The notes: a model not told the origin generated them from the sequence alone. Positions 13,166 to 26,200 are shown, counted from the stretch's first letter. The stretch is DNA of 64,000 bases from Solanum dulcamara (GCF_947179165.1 NC_077247.1:48466935-48530934); one strand, 5' to 3'. Numbers and translations are program-made.

Positions 13166-16100
13166 ATGATTGGTCACAGGATGTGTGGACTATATGTGAA
13201 GATTTTGTTTGTATTTGCAATTTTTTCTGTTCAAAATTGCCAGGGGTTTACTGATCCTCGTGATGGTACTAATAAATTCTTAGTGGTTTAAATTTTGTGT
13301 ATTCACAATGTCTGTGTTGTGTATCATACAGAATTTTTTGTGTAAAAGAAAGGTGAAGTTCATGACTTTGTTTTCTTTTCTTGCTCTCCAGTATTTGCCA
13401 TAAATAGTTTATATACTAGTCTGGGCTACCCTTTGCTTCCTGGATGGGTGCCATATGGATTAGACCCTTGTGGTGATCAATGGCATGGTGTACTTTGTGT
13501 CAACGCCAATGTAACTGGAATGTAAGAATTCATTTTTTTTTTTGCTTGTGTCTCTCACATGGTTATATGACTTTATAATAGATTTTTTTTTTTGGCAGAG
13601 TACTAAATGATTCAAATTTGGGAGGTGAATTAAGTGAGGGCATCGGAAGCTTTGCTTCAATCATACAAATGTTGGTGCCATCTTTATCTTTATATGCATT
13701 GATTAAACTTATGTTGTTGTTGTTGATTGAACTTCATGAATTTCGCCTTGTCATGTTGTTCTATGCACTTTGTCCTTCCCTGCATCATTTGGCACTAATA
13801 TAACATTTTTTAATTTTATGGCTTTAGTTAACTGCTATGTATAAAATGTCTACACTTTGTGTTATGATGAAACCAGAGATCTCAGCAACAACCATATTGG
13901 AGGCAGTATACCATCCAATTTGCCCATTACCCTCAAAACCTTGTAAGTTATTAATCTTTGCCCTTACTGAGCTTCTTCACCAGTTTATAGGTTATTTGCA
14001 CCACCTAGATCCACATTTTTATCCTACTATGGTATTTGTGTATACACAGGTCTCTCTCCGGTAACCAGCTTACTGGGAGCATTCCAGACAACATATCCTC
14101 GTTAGGGCAATTGTCAGACTTGTAAGTTATAGTTGGCTTAACTTGACATTCTTTTGCTATGACTATGCTTTTGTTTTCATTACATTTAATTCTTTCCTTG
14201 TAGGTTGTTGAACAACAATCATCTTAATGGAGTTATTCCAGATGCCTTTCTGCAGCTTAAGACTTTGATTAATATGTATTCATACTTCTTTTAGCTCTTT
14301 ACCTTTTCGCCAATGATGAAACTACTTTTCTTGGTGTTGATTGTATCTATCTATGCCTTCATGTTCTTATTTTTCAGGGACTTATCTGGGAACAGTTTAA
14401 GTGGTCAGCTGCCTTCTTCAATGGGGACTTTGTCGTCACTTACTACCTTGTATGTATTTCTCCTTGTTGGTATGATGATTAGTGCAATATAAGGAGATGA
14501 AATTTTCTTTTCTGGCTATGAGGAATGAGTGTTTTCCTCTCTCGAGACACTGAATGGAGGTTCAAATAAGTCCTTAATTCCTTCAGAAGTTTAACATAAG
14601 TTCTGCTCATGCATAATTTAAAATGATAAGTTTTATAAAGGTAAATATCGTTTTTGACTTCTTGTTGCATATGTAACTATTGTATGGTCGTGCTGAATGT
14701 TGGTTTGTCAAGATGTGTTTCCTGTGAACAAGCTAGAAGATTGATATTTAAGATAAACTTCACAAAGCTGATTGATTTTGTCTAGTATCTCAATTTGCAA
14801 CTCTTAAAAATAATATACTTGGATGGTATACCAGGATGTTAACATAATTCCTCAACTGAACTTGTGAATATACTAGTATTTATGGTGAATTGTTATACTC
14901 TAGTTTTAAATATATACTTTTGGCTATATGCAGACACTTGCAGAACAATCAGCTTTCTGGGATCCTTGACGTTTTGCAAGATCTTGCTCTAACGGATTTG
15001 TAATCTTCTGGACTAACAAATTTTTCATCATTATAGATAATGATAACTATGTCATTGTCTGCTCAATGTGTGCTTAAATTTGGTCACTTTCTTGTTCTGC
15101 AGAAACATAGAGAATAATTTGTTCTCTGGGCCTATACCACCAAAATTGTTGAGCATCCCCACCTTCAGGTAAAACCTGAATTTTTTTGGCCCTTTTGTAA
15201 AACTGATGAAATCCATTTTATTCCGTCTTCAAGTTCTGAATGTGAACTGGAGTATCTTATTTCTCTTTGTTTTAATCTGGCTTCATCTCTCTGTGACTCT
15301 AAAGTCCCCATCATTTTAAAATTGGATAAGCATTGAGCACTTGTGGTATGGGACGATACAACAACAACAACCCAGTGGAATCCCACAAGTGGGGTCTTGG
15401 GAGGGTAGGATGTACGCAGACCTTACCACTACCTCATGGAGATAGAGAGGCTGGTATGGGACGATGTGATTTTAAAAAATAAAAATAAGAAAAGGCAGAA
15501 GTCTCTTGGACTTGAGATTGCGCTATTTATATCTGAGGGGATTTGATTGCCAGCTATGCTTGCAATGAATATTTATGGGAAGCCAGTATAACTATTGTAT
15601 CTCATAAACTGACAATTAGACCAAGCGTAGATTAAGATATCCAAGAGCAAATGTCCTTCAAAGTATTTCCGCAACTCTTTGTACCTTTGATACAATCTGT
15701 TGTATTTGTATAAAAGGAGTGAGATTCAATCATTCTTGCACGTATTTCTGAAATAAAGTGAAAAAGTTCGTCTCCATAGAATATCTTCACCATTCCATGA
15801 GCTGACCATGGAAATGTTTGTTTTAGAAGTTTTAGTTTCTATTACTTCGTCAGGCATCGATCTGATAAATAAATTGGTACATTGGCTGAAAAACAGGTAA
15901 AGTGTCAAACTTGAAGATATAGCATGTAATTATACTACTAATAGTATGGTCTTTTTGATGAAGGCTGCATAGGCACCACCTTGTGAATCAGTTCTTTACT
16001 CCATCAATCAACCATCAATCCCAAATTAATTGTGGATGGCTATATGAATCCTCTATTCATTCTACTTTATGCATCATCCTATATGTCACTCTTAACATTA

Positions 16101-19100
16101 GCTAAATTCTATTTTGTGCAAGAATGATAATAGATATTTAGATGGTGTTGTGAAAACTCTTTTGGAGTTTTATTAAAGGCCTTTTGGAAACCATGCTTGC
16201 TTAAGTTCTTTTAAGAAGTTTTTCATTTCATCAATGAAGAAGGGGGTTTGAGGGGTTTTCACTAAAAACAACTCTTCTTCCACTCATAAAAAAATGCTCA
16301 GAAATCTTCAAAACATGAACTGTGTAAACACATTTATTTTGCACATCTACAAAAAGCTTTCTCCAGAACCATTTGATAGTCTTGAACCATTTGATTGGTT
16401 AAATGAAATTACAATGGATAACCAATCAACACGGTGCATTTTGTGATAGACTAGCCTTAGTCATGGCCTTAATTGTTTATTTGATACTCTTTGGAGAAGC
16501 CAACTATGTTAGCCTTTTATTCTTTATGGAAGGGTCATTTGCATACTTATAAATGTTGTTACCTCACATGGTGAAATCTATATTTCTTATCAGACGTGCA
16601 GGGAACCCTTTTAATACTACTATCATTCCTTCACCACCCATGATATCACCTTCTCCAGCACCATTTGCTGTGCTTTCTCCAGATTTAGCCCCTTCACTGC
16701 CATATACTGTACCGTCAGGACAAGGATTACAGCCCTCTGGAGGGCAAAAGAGTAGTAATTCAACCAAACATGTCAAATTGATTGCTATAGCCGGATTAGT
16801 ATCCCTTGTCATACTTGGATTGGGTGTTTGCCTTTTGATGTCACGATTCTTCAAAAGAAGAAGAAAGGCCCAAAAAGAAGCCAAGAGACATGAAACATAT
16901 GATTATAGTTTGCCCAAGGCCAAGGGTAACCCTAAACATGATCAATCTGCGCAAAACCCTTATTATGATACAGAAAAAGGTAAATAGTTCATATATATGC
17001 TTTCTTCTTATAGATTTCTGTTTACCATGAGTTACCTATTGTTCTTAATGGCATTATGATGACAAAATGGATATGTCCAAAAGAAGCAGGTTTGAGGCCA
17101 GTGGCTGGAAATGGGAATGCTCGGGGTAGGAACATCTCAATGAATACTTCAGAGGCAGTGGCTGGAAATGGGAATGCTAAGGGTAGGAACATCTCAATGA
17201 ATACTTCAGAGGCAGTGCAGCAGAAAGACCTGAAGAGCACTATATCATATACAGACGATGATCTGGATTCGGAGATGGAGTCCATGATATCAGATGTTCT
17301 TCCACCACCGCCACCACCTTTTCTTAAAGCTCTTTCTGCTGAGAGGATGGTTGTAAATCCAATTTTGCCCCCAATTACGTCAGTCAAGCATGCTATGAAG
17401 AATGTAAACTCTGCAGAGTTCTTCACCATTGCATCTCTTCAGCAGTATACAAATAGTTTTTCTCAACATAATCTTATTGGAGGAGGCATGCTTGGAACAG
17501 TCTACAGAGCTGAGTCTCCCCAAAAAGTAAGCATCTTTATTTTCACCAGCTTCAAATCAGTAGATACTGTGTGCTTGCATGCGTTGTGACTGCATCACTA
17601 ACACATGTAAATAGCAACAGTTTCCATTTGTAGACTGTAGATAAAACTGGCATGCCTCCTAATTCAATGAATTAGTTTCCTGTTTTCCCATTTAACTACT
17701 TGTACTTGTGTTCTACAAGGGTAGAACTTGACTTGGCTATTTCTTGATGCTTTTTTTAGCTATTGGCCGTCAAGAAACTAGACACTTCCGTGACCAGGCG
17801 TCAAAGTGAACAAGAATTTGTTGAAATGGTTTCCAATATCTCTAAACTTCAGCATGAAAACATTGTCAAGCTTGTGGGTTACTGTTCAGAGCATGGACAA
17901 CAGCTACTTGTCTATGAGTATTGTAGAAATGGTACTCTCCACGAAGCATTGCACTTAGATGATGAGATCCACAGAAAACTTTCATGGAGTACTCGTGTAC
18001 GCGTTGCACTTCAAGCGGCAAGAGCATTAGAGTAAGTATGAAAAAAAGGCTAAATGATACTCCGTATTAGTTTTTAAGTGCTTGTAACTTGTTTTAATGA
18101 TGTGTCAATCCCAATTGTGATGGTTAAATAAATTATAAATGGCTGTTAAGTCAGCTCTGCTTGTTTCCAGGGTTTAATGTTTGCTGCACCACAATTTATC
18201 TCTGTAGCTTAATCCTTAGCTTGTAATAACTATTTAGAGATTGAGTTGCTTCCTGTTTCACTGAAAGGTACTTGCATGAAGTTTGTCACCCACCAATTGT
18301 CCACCTGAACTTCAAGTCCACTAATGTTCTCCTTGATGATGAGCTTGCTGTGCATATGTCAGATTGTGGTTTGGCACCTCTGATGTCATCTGATTCCATA
18401 AGACAGGTAATTCCTAAGCTAATATTTCTGATGGTTAGTTGAATTTGAAGAAAGAATCTGGAATCCAATTTCCCTTCTTCCCTCAAACAAGAATAACAGG
18501 AGATTTGTCTTGCATACTGTACTTATTCTGAATTCGTAATGGGATATTTTATCCTTTTGGACTGTGATCTTCATTGAACGTGTAAACACTTCCTTTTTAA
18601 CTATTAGAAACTGCATCATTATTCATTAGTATGAAAACTTGGTGCCAAAGCATGAATTGGCTGCTAAAAGTTGGTGCAACCTGTTAAGAAATGGTTGTTC
18701 GTTGCTATTTTGAGGGGATAAATATGAAAGGACAAGGGCTGGTGTTTCTGCTAATTTGTGTTTGCAACAAAAGCTGCCCATCTCATATTGCATTTATGGA
18801 TGAATAAAGTGTTGATAACTTCAGTATAACTTTCAGTTGCAAGGATCCGGCTATGGTGCTCCTGAACTTGAATTGGGAAGCTATACTTGTCAGAGTGATG
18901 TTTATAGCTTTGGAGTTGTCATGCTAGAACTTCTCACAGGAAGACAGTCTTACGACAGGTTGATTTCATTCTGCAGATATAATTTAATACCTTGTTAGTT
19001 GTTATTGTTGCAACTACATATGTTTGTAACTACTGACTTTGAGCCCATTGAAATATGTATCCCAGGTCCCGACCTAGAGGGGAACAGTTACTGGTTCGAT

Positions 19101-19672
19101 GGGCTATTCCACGGCTGCATGATATAGATGCATTATCAAGAATGGTTGATCCATCCCTAAATGGTTCTTATCCGTCCAAGTCTCTGTCTCGGTTTGCTGA
19201 CATAATTTCCTTGTGTATTCAGGTTAGTCTCTTCCTTTACAGGTTTCTCATAGCTCTTTAATGAAGTGTAATGTCCCACTTAGAGTTTTGAGTTTTTGGG
19301 TGTGAGAAACTTTACTGTATATTCTTCATAAAATGAACAAGATGCTGTGACCCAGTTAAATTTCAGGGCTTTCATAAATGAGAGGCTAATGTAGCATTAG
19401 ATCACTAACTATGTTTTGGATAAAAATTACTTCACCATAGACTGCATATAACTATGTCCAACAAGAAAACAAACTCTACGTTAGAGCTATTTAGGCCAAG
19501 TAAATTTTAGAATCAACTCAATCCCTCCCTATATAATGTTTGTGACTGAAATTTTTGGAGCTGTTACCTTTCATATTTTCTCATGTACTGTTACTTTTTT
19601 GTTGGGCAGTCTGAACCTGAATTCAGGCCACCAATGTCCGAAATCGTGCAGAATCTCCTGCATATGATCTAA
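13166..19672 (+). CDS. STRUBBELIG-RECEPTOR FAMILY LRR receptor-like pseudokinase
   Basis: Single-pass cell-surface receptor of the plant LRR-V (STRUBBELIG) family; family members act in tissue morphogenesis and cell-wall or immune signalling. Predicted coding exons: 13166-13265, 13392-13521, 13599-13670, 13877-13942, 14050-14121, 14204-14275, 14378-14449, 14934-14999, 15103-15168, 16594-16979, 17090-17526, 17760-18031, 18268-18406, 18837-18958, 19066-19222, 19610-19672 (763 aa). Order: signal peptide (about 1-27), N-terminal cap with DPCG, about six LRRs on 66-72-bp exons, a Pro/Ser-rich stretch (251-290), a membrane segment (299-321), a basic stop-transfer run, a juxtamembrane tail, and a kinase-like domain. 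The glycine loop (GGGMLGTVY) and the lysine of AVKK (K518) are present, but the catalytic loop reads HLN (616-618) instead of HRD and the metal loop DCG (636-638) instead of DFG, so it is probably catalytically weak or inactive, as is usual here. The SRF1/SRF3 subclade is most likely. M6 is an alternative start. Confidence 0.9.
15169..16593 (+). other. Long intron 9 of the SRF-like gene
   Basis: This 1.4-kb intron separates the last LRR exon from the exon with the membrane segment. It carries the 95-bp retroposon insertion at 15358-15452; otherwise I see only AT-rich intronic sequence. The open frame starting at 16553 is the next exon read back into the intron. Confidence 0.7.
15358..15452 (-). 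mobile_element. 5'-truncated retroposon tail with 13-bp target duplication
   Basis: The 95-bp insert is flanked by a perfect direct repeat GGTATGGGACGAT at 15345-15357 and 15453-15465. Read on the minus strand it ends in a TTG repeat (ACAACAACAACAAC on the + strand) preceded by the CAGACCCCACTTGTGGGAT module also present in the LINE tail at 26995-27136 and the copy at 43190-43310. It is the 3' end of an RTE-LINE or Au/SolS-type SINE copy, heavily truncated at its 5' side. Confidence 0.85.
17099..17212 (+). repeat. In-frame 57-bp tandem duplication in the SRF juxtamembrane exon
   Basis: Two consecutive 57-bp units, starting at 17099 and 17156, differ at only two or three positions (CTCGGG against CTAAGG). 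They encode two copies of a 19-residue block beginning VAGNGNA and ending NTSEA (residues 372-390 and 391-409). The high identity suggests a recent duplication. Confidence 0.9.
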
Positions 19673-19899
19673 AGATATCATCAAGGCTGTGTCTTTTTAG
19701 CATAGAAGGGGAGGGATTCAAGTAATTCCCAAGGAGAAATCTTTCTTTTACACAACATTTTCATTAAGTCCATATTTTGTACGCTAACATGAGTAATGTA
19801 ATGTATATATAACATTATTAATTATGTTGTGCAACATTTCCATGTGTGATTCTTTTTGACATAGCCATGAGAAAGAAGAAAAAGACTTGTCATTCTTTG

Positions 19900-20990
19900 T
19901 TGTACTTCATAGATGTAATATATTTCCTGCCAATTCTTTATGGAAATTTTGTGATTATTCGAAGCACTTTGTATAATTTAAATGTTGTTTGTGCTCTCTT
20001 TGCTGAAAGTGTTGATCTTTGCTTTTTCATAGGGCTTCTATCTTGCTTGTATGCATTAACTTTATTATTCGAAATACTTATTTAGCTCGTAAGCACATGA
20101 CTAAGAATAGAATTTTATCTTCTCAACTTAACATTTGACTTATTTATACGTGAATAGAAATGTCAAATTCTAATTTTGTGGGTAGACAACGTTCTAATAG
20201 AAATTGTTTTTTCTTCCTTAGTAGATATGTCTGATGTGAATCAATAAATTTGTATTTTTATAATTTCAAATCAATTACTTAAACTACATAAAAAGATAAA
20301 AATGTTACACAAATAAGAGTGGTTACCCCTTATGTTGGGTAGGAATTTCCGTTAGTATGGGGTTTAAGTTTTTGATTTTTAAATGTTAGAAATGTATATG
20401 TAACTGTAAATGTATGAAATAAGGAGAAATAAAAAGAAGGCAAACTCACAGAAAGAATGATGATCCTTTTTTATTGAATATTAGTACAATCTTTTAAAAA
20501 TAAATTTAAATGGCATACATGTGCAAATTATAACAAGTGATTTGATAGTCTTTTCTCATTTTCTAGTAATTAGATGTATAACGTCAATTCTTCTTAATAA
20601 TAAACTCTTTCAAATGGTGACAAATATTCTCTTTCTTTTTTTAACTTATAAAATTTAACGCATTGACAATTATTTCAATTTTGTTTTTATATTTTTTATT
20701 TTATTTTATTTCATAACATAACATAAGAGAAACATTGTAATTTATCAAGCGACTTTATATTTAAAAAACTCGAATTCTAAACTTATAAATAAGTACTTAT
20801 CATTCTACCATAATTTTTATTGGTCAATATATATATATATATATTTGAAATACATTCTTCTATAAGGATAGTCATAAATAGAAAAATTGAAATTATATTT
20901 GAAAAGATATAAGTAATTTTAATAATATTTTAGTGAAGCTACGAATTTGTTCCCTTTTACGAGTAACTTTTTTTCTTTTCTGAAAAAAAT
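19900..20990. other. Intergenic DNA between the SRF-like and JMJ24-like genes
   Basis: After the SRF 3' untranslated region (polyadenylation probably near 19800-19900) the sequence is AT-rich, with a TA run at about 20827-20842. It contains no convincing gene. The right end serves as promoter for the next gene; no unique TATA box can be singled out. Confidence 0.6.
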
Positions 20991-20998
20991 GAGAGAAG

Positions 20999-23262
20999 AT
21001 GGAATTGTCAGCTGCAGTGCAGGACTTGCTTACAGAACTTGAACGGCGTCGTTTTATTCTTCTCCTTCTCCTTCTCGTCTTCTGCATCTTACAGGCCTTC
21101 GAATTACAGCTTCACGAATTCCCCAGGTTTCTCTCTCTACTTTCTCTCTCTACTTTCGCACATACTTCGTAGAGAAATACTCTATAACAAGGGATACTTA
21201 CTGAATTGGTCTTCCTTATACTGTTAAAGATCGTTTTTTTTCCTCTTTCACCCTAATTTTTTTTGATGAATTGTTGGACCTTGAACCTGCGTAATTCGCT
21301 GCTAATGTAAGACTATTGTTATGCTTTTATCTATGTTTCTGTTTCTCATAGTTTTTTTTATTACGCCTGACAATTTTGCCCGAATTTCAATGTTTTTTTG
21401 GATTTAGAACAATCTCTCCCGAGGAATTTGAATTTTTACGAGGTGGGTTTTGTTTTCTTTTACTGTGAGATGGTTTTTTTCTGTTCTTTAATTTCAAATG
21501 AGTCTGGATAGAGCGGAATCGTTAAAAGGGATTCATAAAGCTGTGACCAACTTGTTTGGGATTTAGGTATAGTTAGTTGATTGACACTACTTTGTATTAG
21601 TTTTCCTCTATAATGGGGGAAAGGGGGAAAATATGAAGACCAGCTCTTTCTTATTGATGAAATTTCATGTCCGTTTTGATACAGGGAGAGAATCCATATA
21701 TTATCTTTACCAAGAATAGACTGAGTTAAGAGAACCAGTTTTATGAATTACTGGGAAGTCACTCCTCCATCCATATAATCTCATGAAGATCAAGCTAGGT
21801 AGGAATTAAAGGGCGAGGAGAAATTGAACCCTTAAGTTTTATTCTTAATAATAGAATACAAATTGTGGACCAGTTTACAATTTTGATTGTAGTTCTTTGT
21901 GATTGTCCTGCGGTTAGTTTACATTCTTATTAGCTTCCTATGTGACAAAAATATATCATCTTAGATGATACACTAATGTATCCCTCATTAATACTATTAA
22001 CTATTGGGATAAGGCACAAGTACCATTCCGAACTAATATTTGAAATTCCAGCGACGCACCTAAACTTTACGAGCTCATATTACCCCCCCAAAACTCATTT
22101 TTTTAATGTATTTTTGTGCTCCTTTTGTGGTGACATGGCACCATGCGTGAATACACTGATCTGAGGCGCGTGGGAACATTAGTGCAGTAGCTCTAGTCAA
22201 TAGGAATTGGCCACGTGTCATTGACAAAGTTGGAAAAGAAAACCCTTACTTCAAAAGCTGATTCTTTTCATCTTCAATTCTTTCTTCATTCTGCATTAAT
22301 GGTGGCTCCAAATCAATAGCCTTCTTGAAATTTCTTCTTGATTCAAAAAGGTAATCTTAGTTTTGTGTAAATTCTTCATCTTTGCACCCTTTCATGTCGA
22401 TTTTTTATTTCTGATTTTAGAAAGCCTTCCAACTTGACCACAAATTCCGACCAAAATAAATGTAGACTCCTTGGATGATTCCGATCAAAAAACTCCTACA
22501 CTCCTTGGATGGAATCGAAAACTAAGTACCAAATTTGAGCCTACATACAAAGTACAAAGTCGAAAACTATGATTTAGGTGAGAGGTTTGATCTGGAAAGT
22601 TAAATCGTATTGGTAAAGTTAAATGTTTTTGGGAATAAAGTTAAATCTTATTTGTGTAAAAAAAGAAGTTGAAAATATAAGTGGTAAAAGTTAATGGAGT
22701 GGGTCCCTTTTTGTGTTATAAAAGCGCTTGTTATACATCGCACGTCATTTACCTGTACAATGGTGACATGTCAGCACAAAAGGAGCAAAAAAATACATAA
22801 AAAATGTGTTTAGGGGGTAGTAGGACCACTGTAAAGTTTAGATGTGGTGTTGTTATTTTAGGTATAGTTCCGGGTGGTACTTGTGCCTTATCCCTTAAAT
22901 ATTCTAAAACATTCTCAATTGTCTCACATGAATGAGAAAAGATTAGAAAAATACTGAATAAGTTTCCATACGAATGTTGCTAAGACATAACACAATGGAA
23001 GGAAAGGACCCATATAGCACTGGCTGCTTTCTTGTAAATCTTGCTGTAGATTTATTTACAATAAGCTTTTAGTATTTTTAAAGTTTTTGTGGTTTTCAAG
23101 ATCTTACTCATCATGCAATTTATTCCTCTTTCTATTTTCCTTGCTACCTGTCTGTGAATGTTCAGGTTATTTCATCATATGGTTTTGGATGATTATTTAG
23201 CTCTTAGTTTTCTTATTGCACATCTTGATGGATCACCCACGATCATCCTCTGGGCCTGGTGA
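20999..23262 (+). CDS. Predicted upstream ORF in the JMJ24-like leader
   Basis: An ATG at 20999 opens a frame of 42 codons (starting MELSAAVQDLLTEL, then a leucine-rich run) up to a good donor CCCCAG/GTTTCT at 21126. If it is joined to the acceptor TTCAG at 23165, the frame continues (LFHHMVLDDYLALSFLIAHL) through the main ATG in another frame and stops at TGA 23260-23262, about 74 aa in all. An overlapping upstream ORF of this kind would be expected to reduce initiation at 23228. It could instead be chance coding in the leader. The splice is inferred, not shown. Confidence 0.4.
21127..23165 (+). other. Leader intron of the JMJ24-like gene
   Basis: About 2 kb between the leader exon donor at 21126 and the acceptor at 23165. 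It starts with T-rich, enhancer-like leader-intron sequence and carries the Mutator-like element at 22006-22894. No other gene is visible. Confidence 0.5.
22006..22894. mobile_element. Non-autonomous Mutator-like element with about 135-bp inverted repeats
   Basis: The 889-bp element begins GGGATAAGGCACAAGTACCA and ends with the complement of the same sequence (TGGTACTTGTGCCTTATCCC). Similarity of the arms runs for roughly 135 bp on each side, including a conserved TGCTCCTTTTGTG block. Flanks TTAACTATT (21997-22005) and TTAAATATT (22895-22903) match at 8 of 9 positions, as expected for a 9-bp Mutator target duplication. There is no transposase frame. It sits in the leader intron of the JMJ24-like gene. 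Confidence 0.8.
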
Positions 23263-26200
23263 AGATAATATTGGGATCCCTGATGATTTGCGGTGTAAGA
23301 GGTCCGATGGGAAACAGTGGAGATGCACTGCATTGTCTATGCCTGATAAGACTGTGTGTGAAAAGCACTACATACAGGCGAAGAAGAGGGCTGCAAATTC
23401 TGCAATGAGAGCCAACATGAAAAAGGGAAAGAGAAAATCAATGGATGAAAATGATGTATATTCGGAGAGTAAAAGTGATGATATGGATTTACCAGCTGAG
23501 AACCAGAAACTTGGGGATTATTCTGGTTCAATCTCTGGGAAGAAGCACAAAGAAAAAGGCCCAAAGAATCAGATGAATTATTTTTCTGAAACACCTCAAA
23601 GCAAGATGTTTTTAGCTCGCGGTATGAAGTCTACTGATGATCTAGACATGGAAGATGTACAGTATGATGAAAGCCGAAGAGGTTACCGGACGCCACCCCC
23701 TTCTGGTATGGAATCTTCCAGAAGCAGATCGCAGAAGATGTTTGATTCCAGTCCCACAGCGGTGAGTTTGCACTCATAGTGAGTACCATTGGGAATGGAG
23801 TTACTTTAGGAAGTGGATATATTGTATTTTGGTAAACATGAGATTACTCTAGGACAATGTGATGCAAGGGATATTCATTTAGTGAAGAAATAATTCTAAT
23901 TAAGATAATGAAATTGTGGTGGTCGTAGTGTAATCTGCACGTTAAGTTTGATGAAGACATACTGTCTAAGATTCTATTAGAGTTCTTAGACCTGAAATTT
24001 CATTTTCTCTCCAAGTATTAGAAGTCAACAGTCCGTCATTGTTATTGCTGGTTGTGTTTGATATTCTCACCTGGGCTCCTTTGAATTTTTCCCTAGGAAA
24101 CTTCTGAAGGGAGCTCCAATTCTTCTGATAATACAGGGGGGCAACCTTGTCATCAATGTAAGCGGAATGATCACCGAGTAATTTGGTGCCTTAGATGTGA
24201 TAGAAGGGGATACTGTGAAAGCTGCATTTCAACTTGGTGAGACTCAATTATGAAAGTAACATGTCTCTAATATCTGCATTTCCTATGCAATGACTGCAGA
24301 GTTTAATTTCAGGTACTCCAACATGCCAGTGGAAGAGATACAGAGGATTTGTCCTGCGTGTCGTGGTAGTTGCAATTGTAAAGTGTGTATGCGGGGAGAC
24401 AACTTGTTAAAGGTATTTATCTATATGGCTAAAAAGAGCTTTATGTGATGTACTCCATGGTTTGCTTAACATGTATAAAATATTCGTTTCTTATCTATGA
24501 GCATAGGTTAGAATAAGGGAGATACCTGCACAAAACAAATTGCAGTATCTCTATTCCCTTTTATCAGCAGTTCTTCCAGTTGTTAAGCACATTCATAATC
24601 AGCAGTGCTTTGAGGTGGAACTAGAAAAAAAACTTCGAGGTACAAGTATGATCTTTTGCATCTTTATTAACGTATATGGGAGTCCAAATTTTGATATTGG
24701 TTGGACTATGATGAACTGAATATCCCTTATATTGTCCAGGAAATGGAATGGATCTTGGCCGGACTAAATTGAACGCAGATGAGCAAATGTGCTGGTAATG
24801 TTTCAAATTTAAAAATGCTGAACTATTGCCAAAATTCTTATCTTCTTTCTATTCCTGCTATTAGGAAATATGCACTCTCAACTTCTCTGCGTGATAAGAT
24901 ATACATCATCGAGATGTTTCTGTTTGCAGTAATTTCTGCAGGATACCCATTGTTGATTATCATAGACACTGCTCAAATTGCTCATATGACCTCTGCCTTA
25001 GCTGCTGCAAAGATCTCAGAGATGCAACCAAGCTTGTTCAGGATGACAGGGGTAAGCAGTTCCTGGGAAGAGCTGATTGCAGAGAAACCACGTCAAAGGA
25101 AGTGAAATTGTCAAACGTTCATCTAAATATACTCAGAAAGCTTTCTGATTGGAAAGCAGATAGTAATGGCTCCATACTCTGTCCACCAAAGCAATATGGG
25201 GGCTGCAGTTCCTCAGTCTTATCATTGAAACGAATCTTCAAGATGAATTGGGTAGCGAAACTGGTGAAAAATGTCGAAGAAATGGTTAGTGGATGTAAAG
25301 TAGGTGATTCTGGCGATCTAGAGAATACCTCTGAAGGGAAGTTGTTCCAGGCTGCTCATAGAGAGAATGGTGATGATAACTTTTTGTACCATCCATCTTC
25401 TGAAGATATTAGAAGTGAAGGGATTGAGGACTTCAGAAAGCAATGGAGCAGAGGTAAACCTGTTATCATCAAGGATATATATGATGTATCATCGATGTCA
25501 AACTGGGATCCAATTGAGATATGGAGAGGGGTAAGGGAGACAACAGAGGAGAAAACAAAAGATGATAACAGAACTGTGAAGGCCATTGATTGTTTTGATT
25601 GGAGTGAGGTTGGTACCAATTGTCTCTTGCTTGCACTACTAGATCTAATTTCAACTTCCTTTAGATTGGCATATGTGGTTCATCGCCACTATTATATGTA
25701 TGTAACTACTCTGTCCATTTTCTGTAGAAGTAGGCTGTTGATTTCTTTTTATCTTCAGCTGATCATACCACTGTCTCTTATACTTAATGTCTTGCAGATT
25801 GATATTCAGATTGGTCAATTCATCAGAGGATACTCAGAGGGAAGAATTCATGAGAATGGTTGGCCAGAAATGCTCAAATTGAAAGATTGGCCTTCTCCTA
25901 GTGCTTCAGAAGAGTTCTTGTTGTACCAGAGACCTGAGTTTATTAGTAAACTTCCTTTACTTGAATTCATCCACTCCAAGTGGGGTCTTCTAAATGTAGC
26001 TGCAAAATTGCCTCATTATTCCCTGCAGAATGATGTTGGTCCTAAGATTTTTATTTCTTATGGGATGTATGAAGAACTTGGTAGAGGTGAATCAGTAAAC
26101 AATCTGCATATCAACATGCGTGACCTAGTGAGTGCCATAATTTCCTTCCCATGCCATCTGTTTCTTCCTATTGTCCTCATATATTTGATACTTCAATTAG

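Noticed and set aside
17022..17429. A 135-residue antisense open frame opposite the SRF juxtamembrane exon
   Set aside because: It mirrors the codons of a well-supported exon, including its 57-bp repeat, and has no features of its own.
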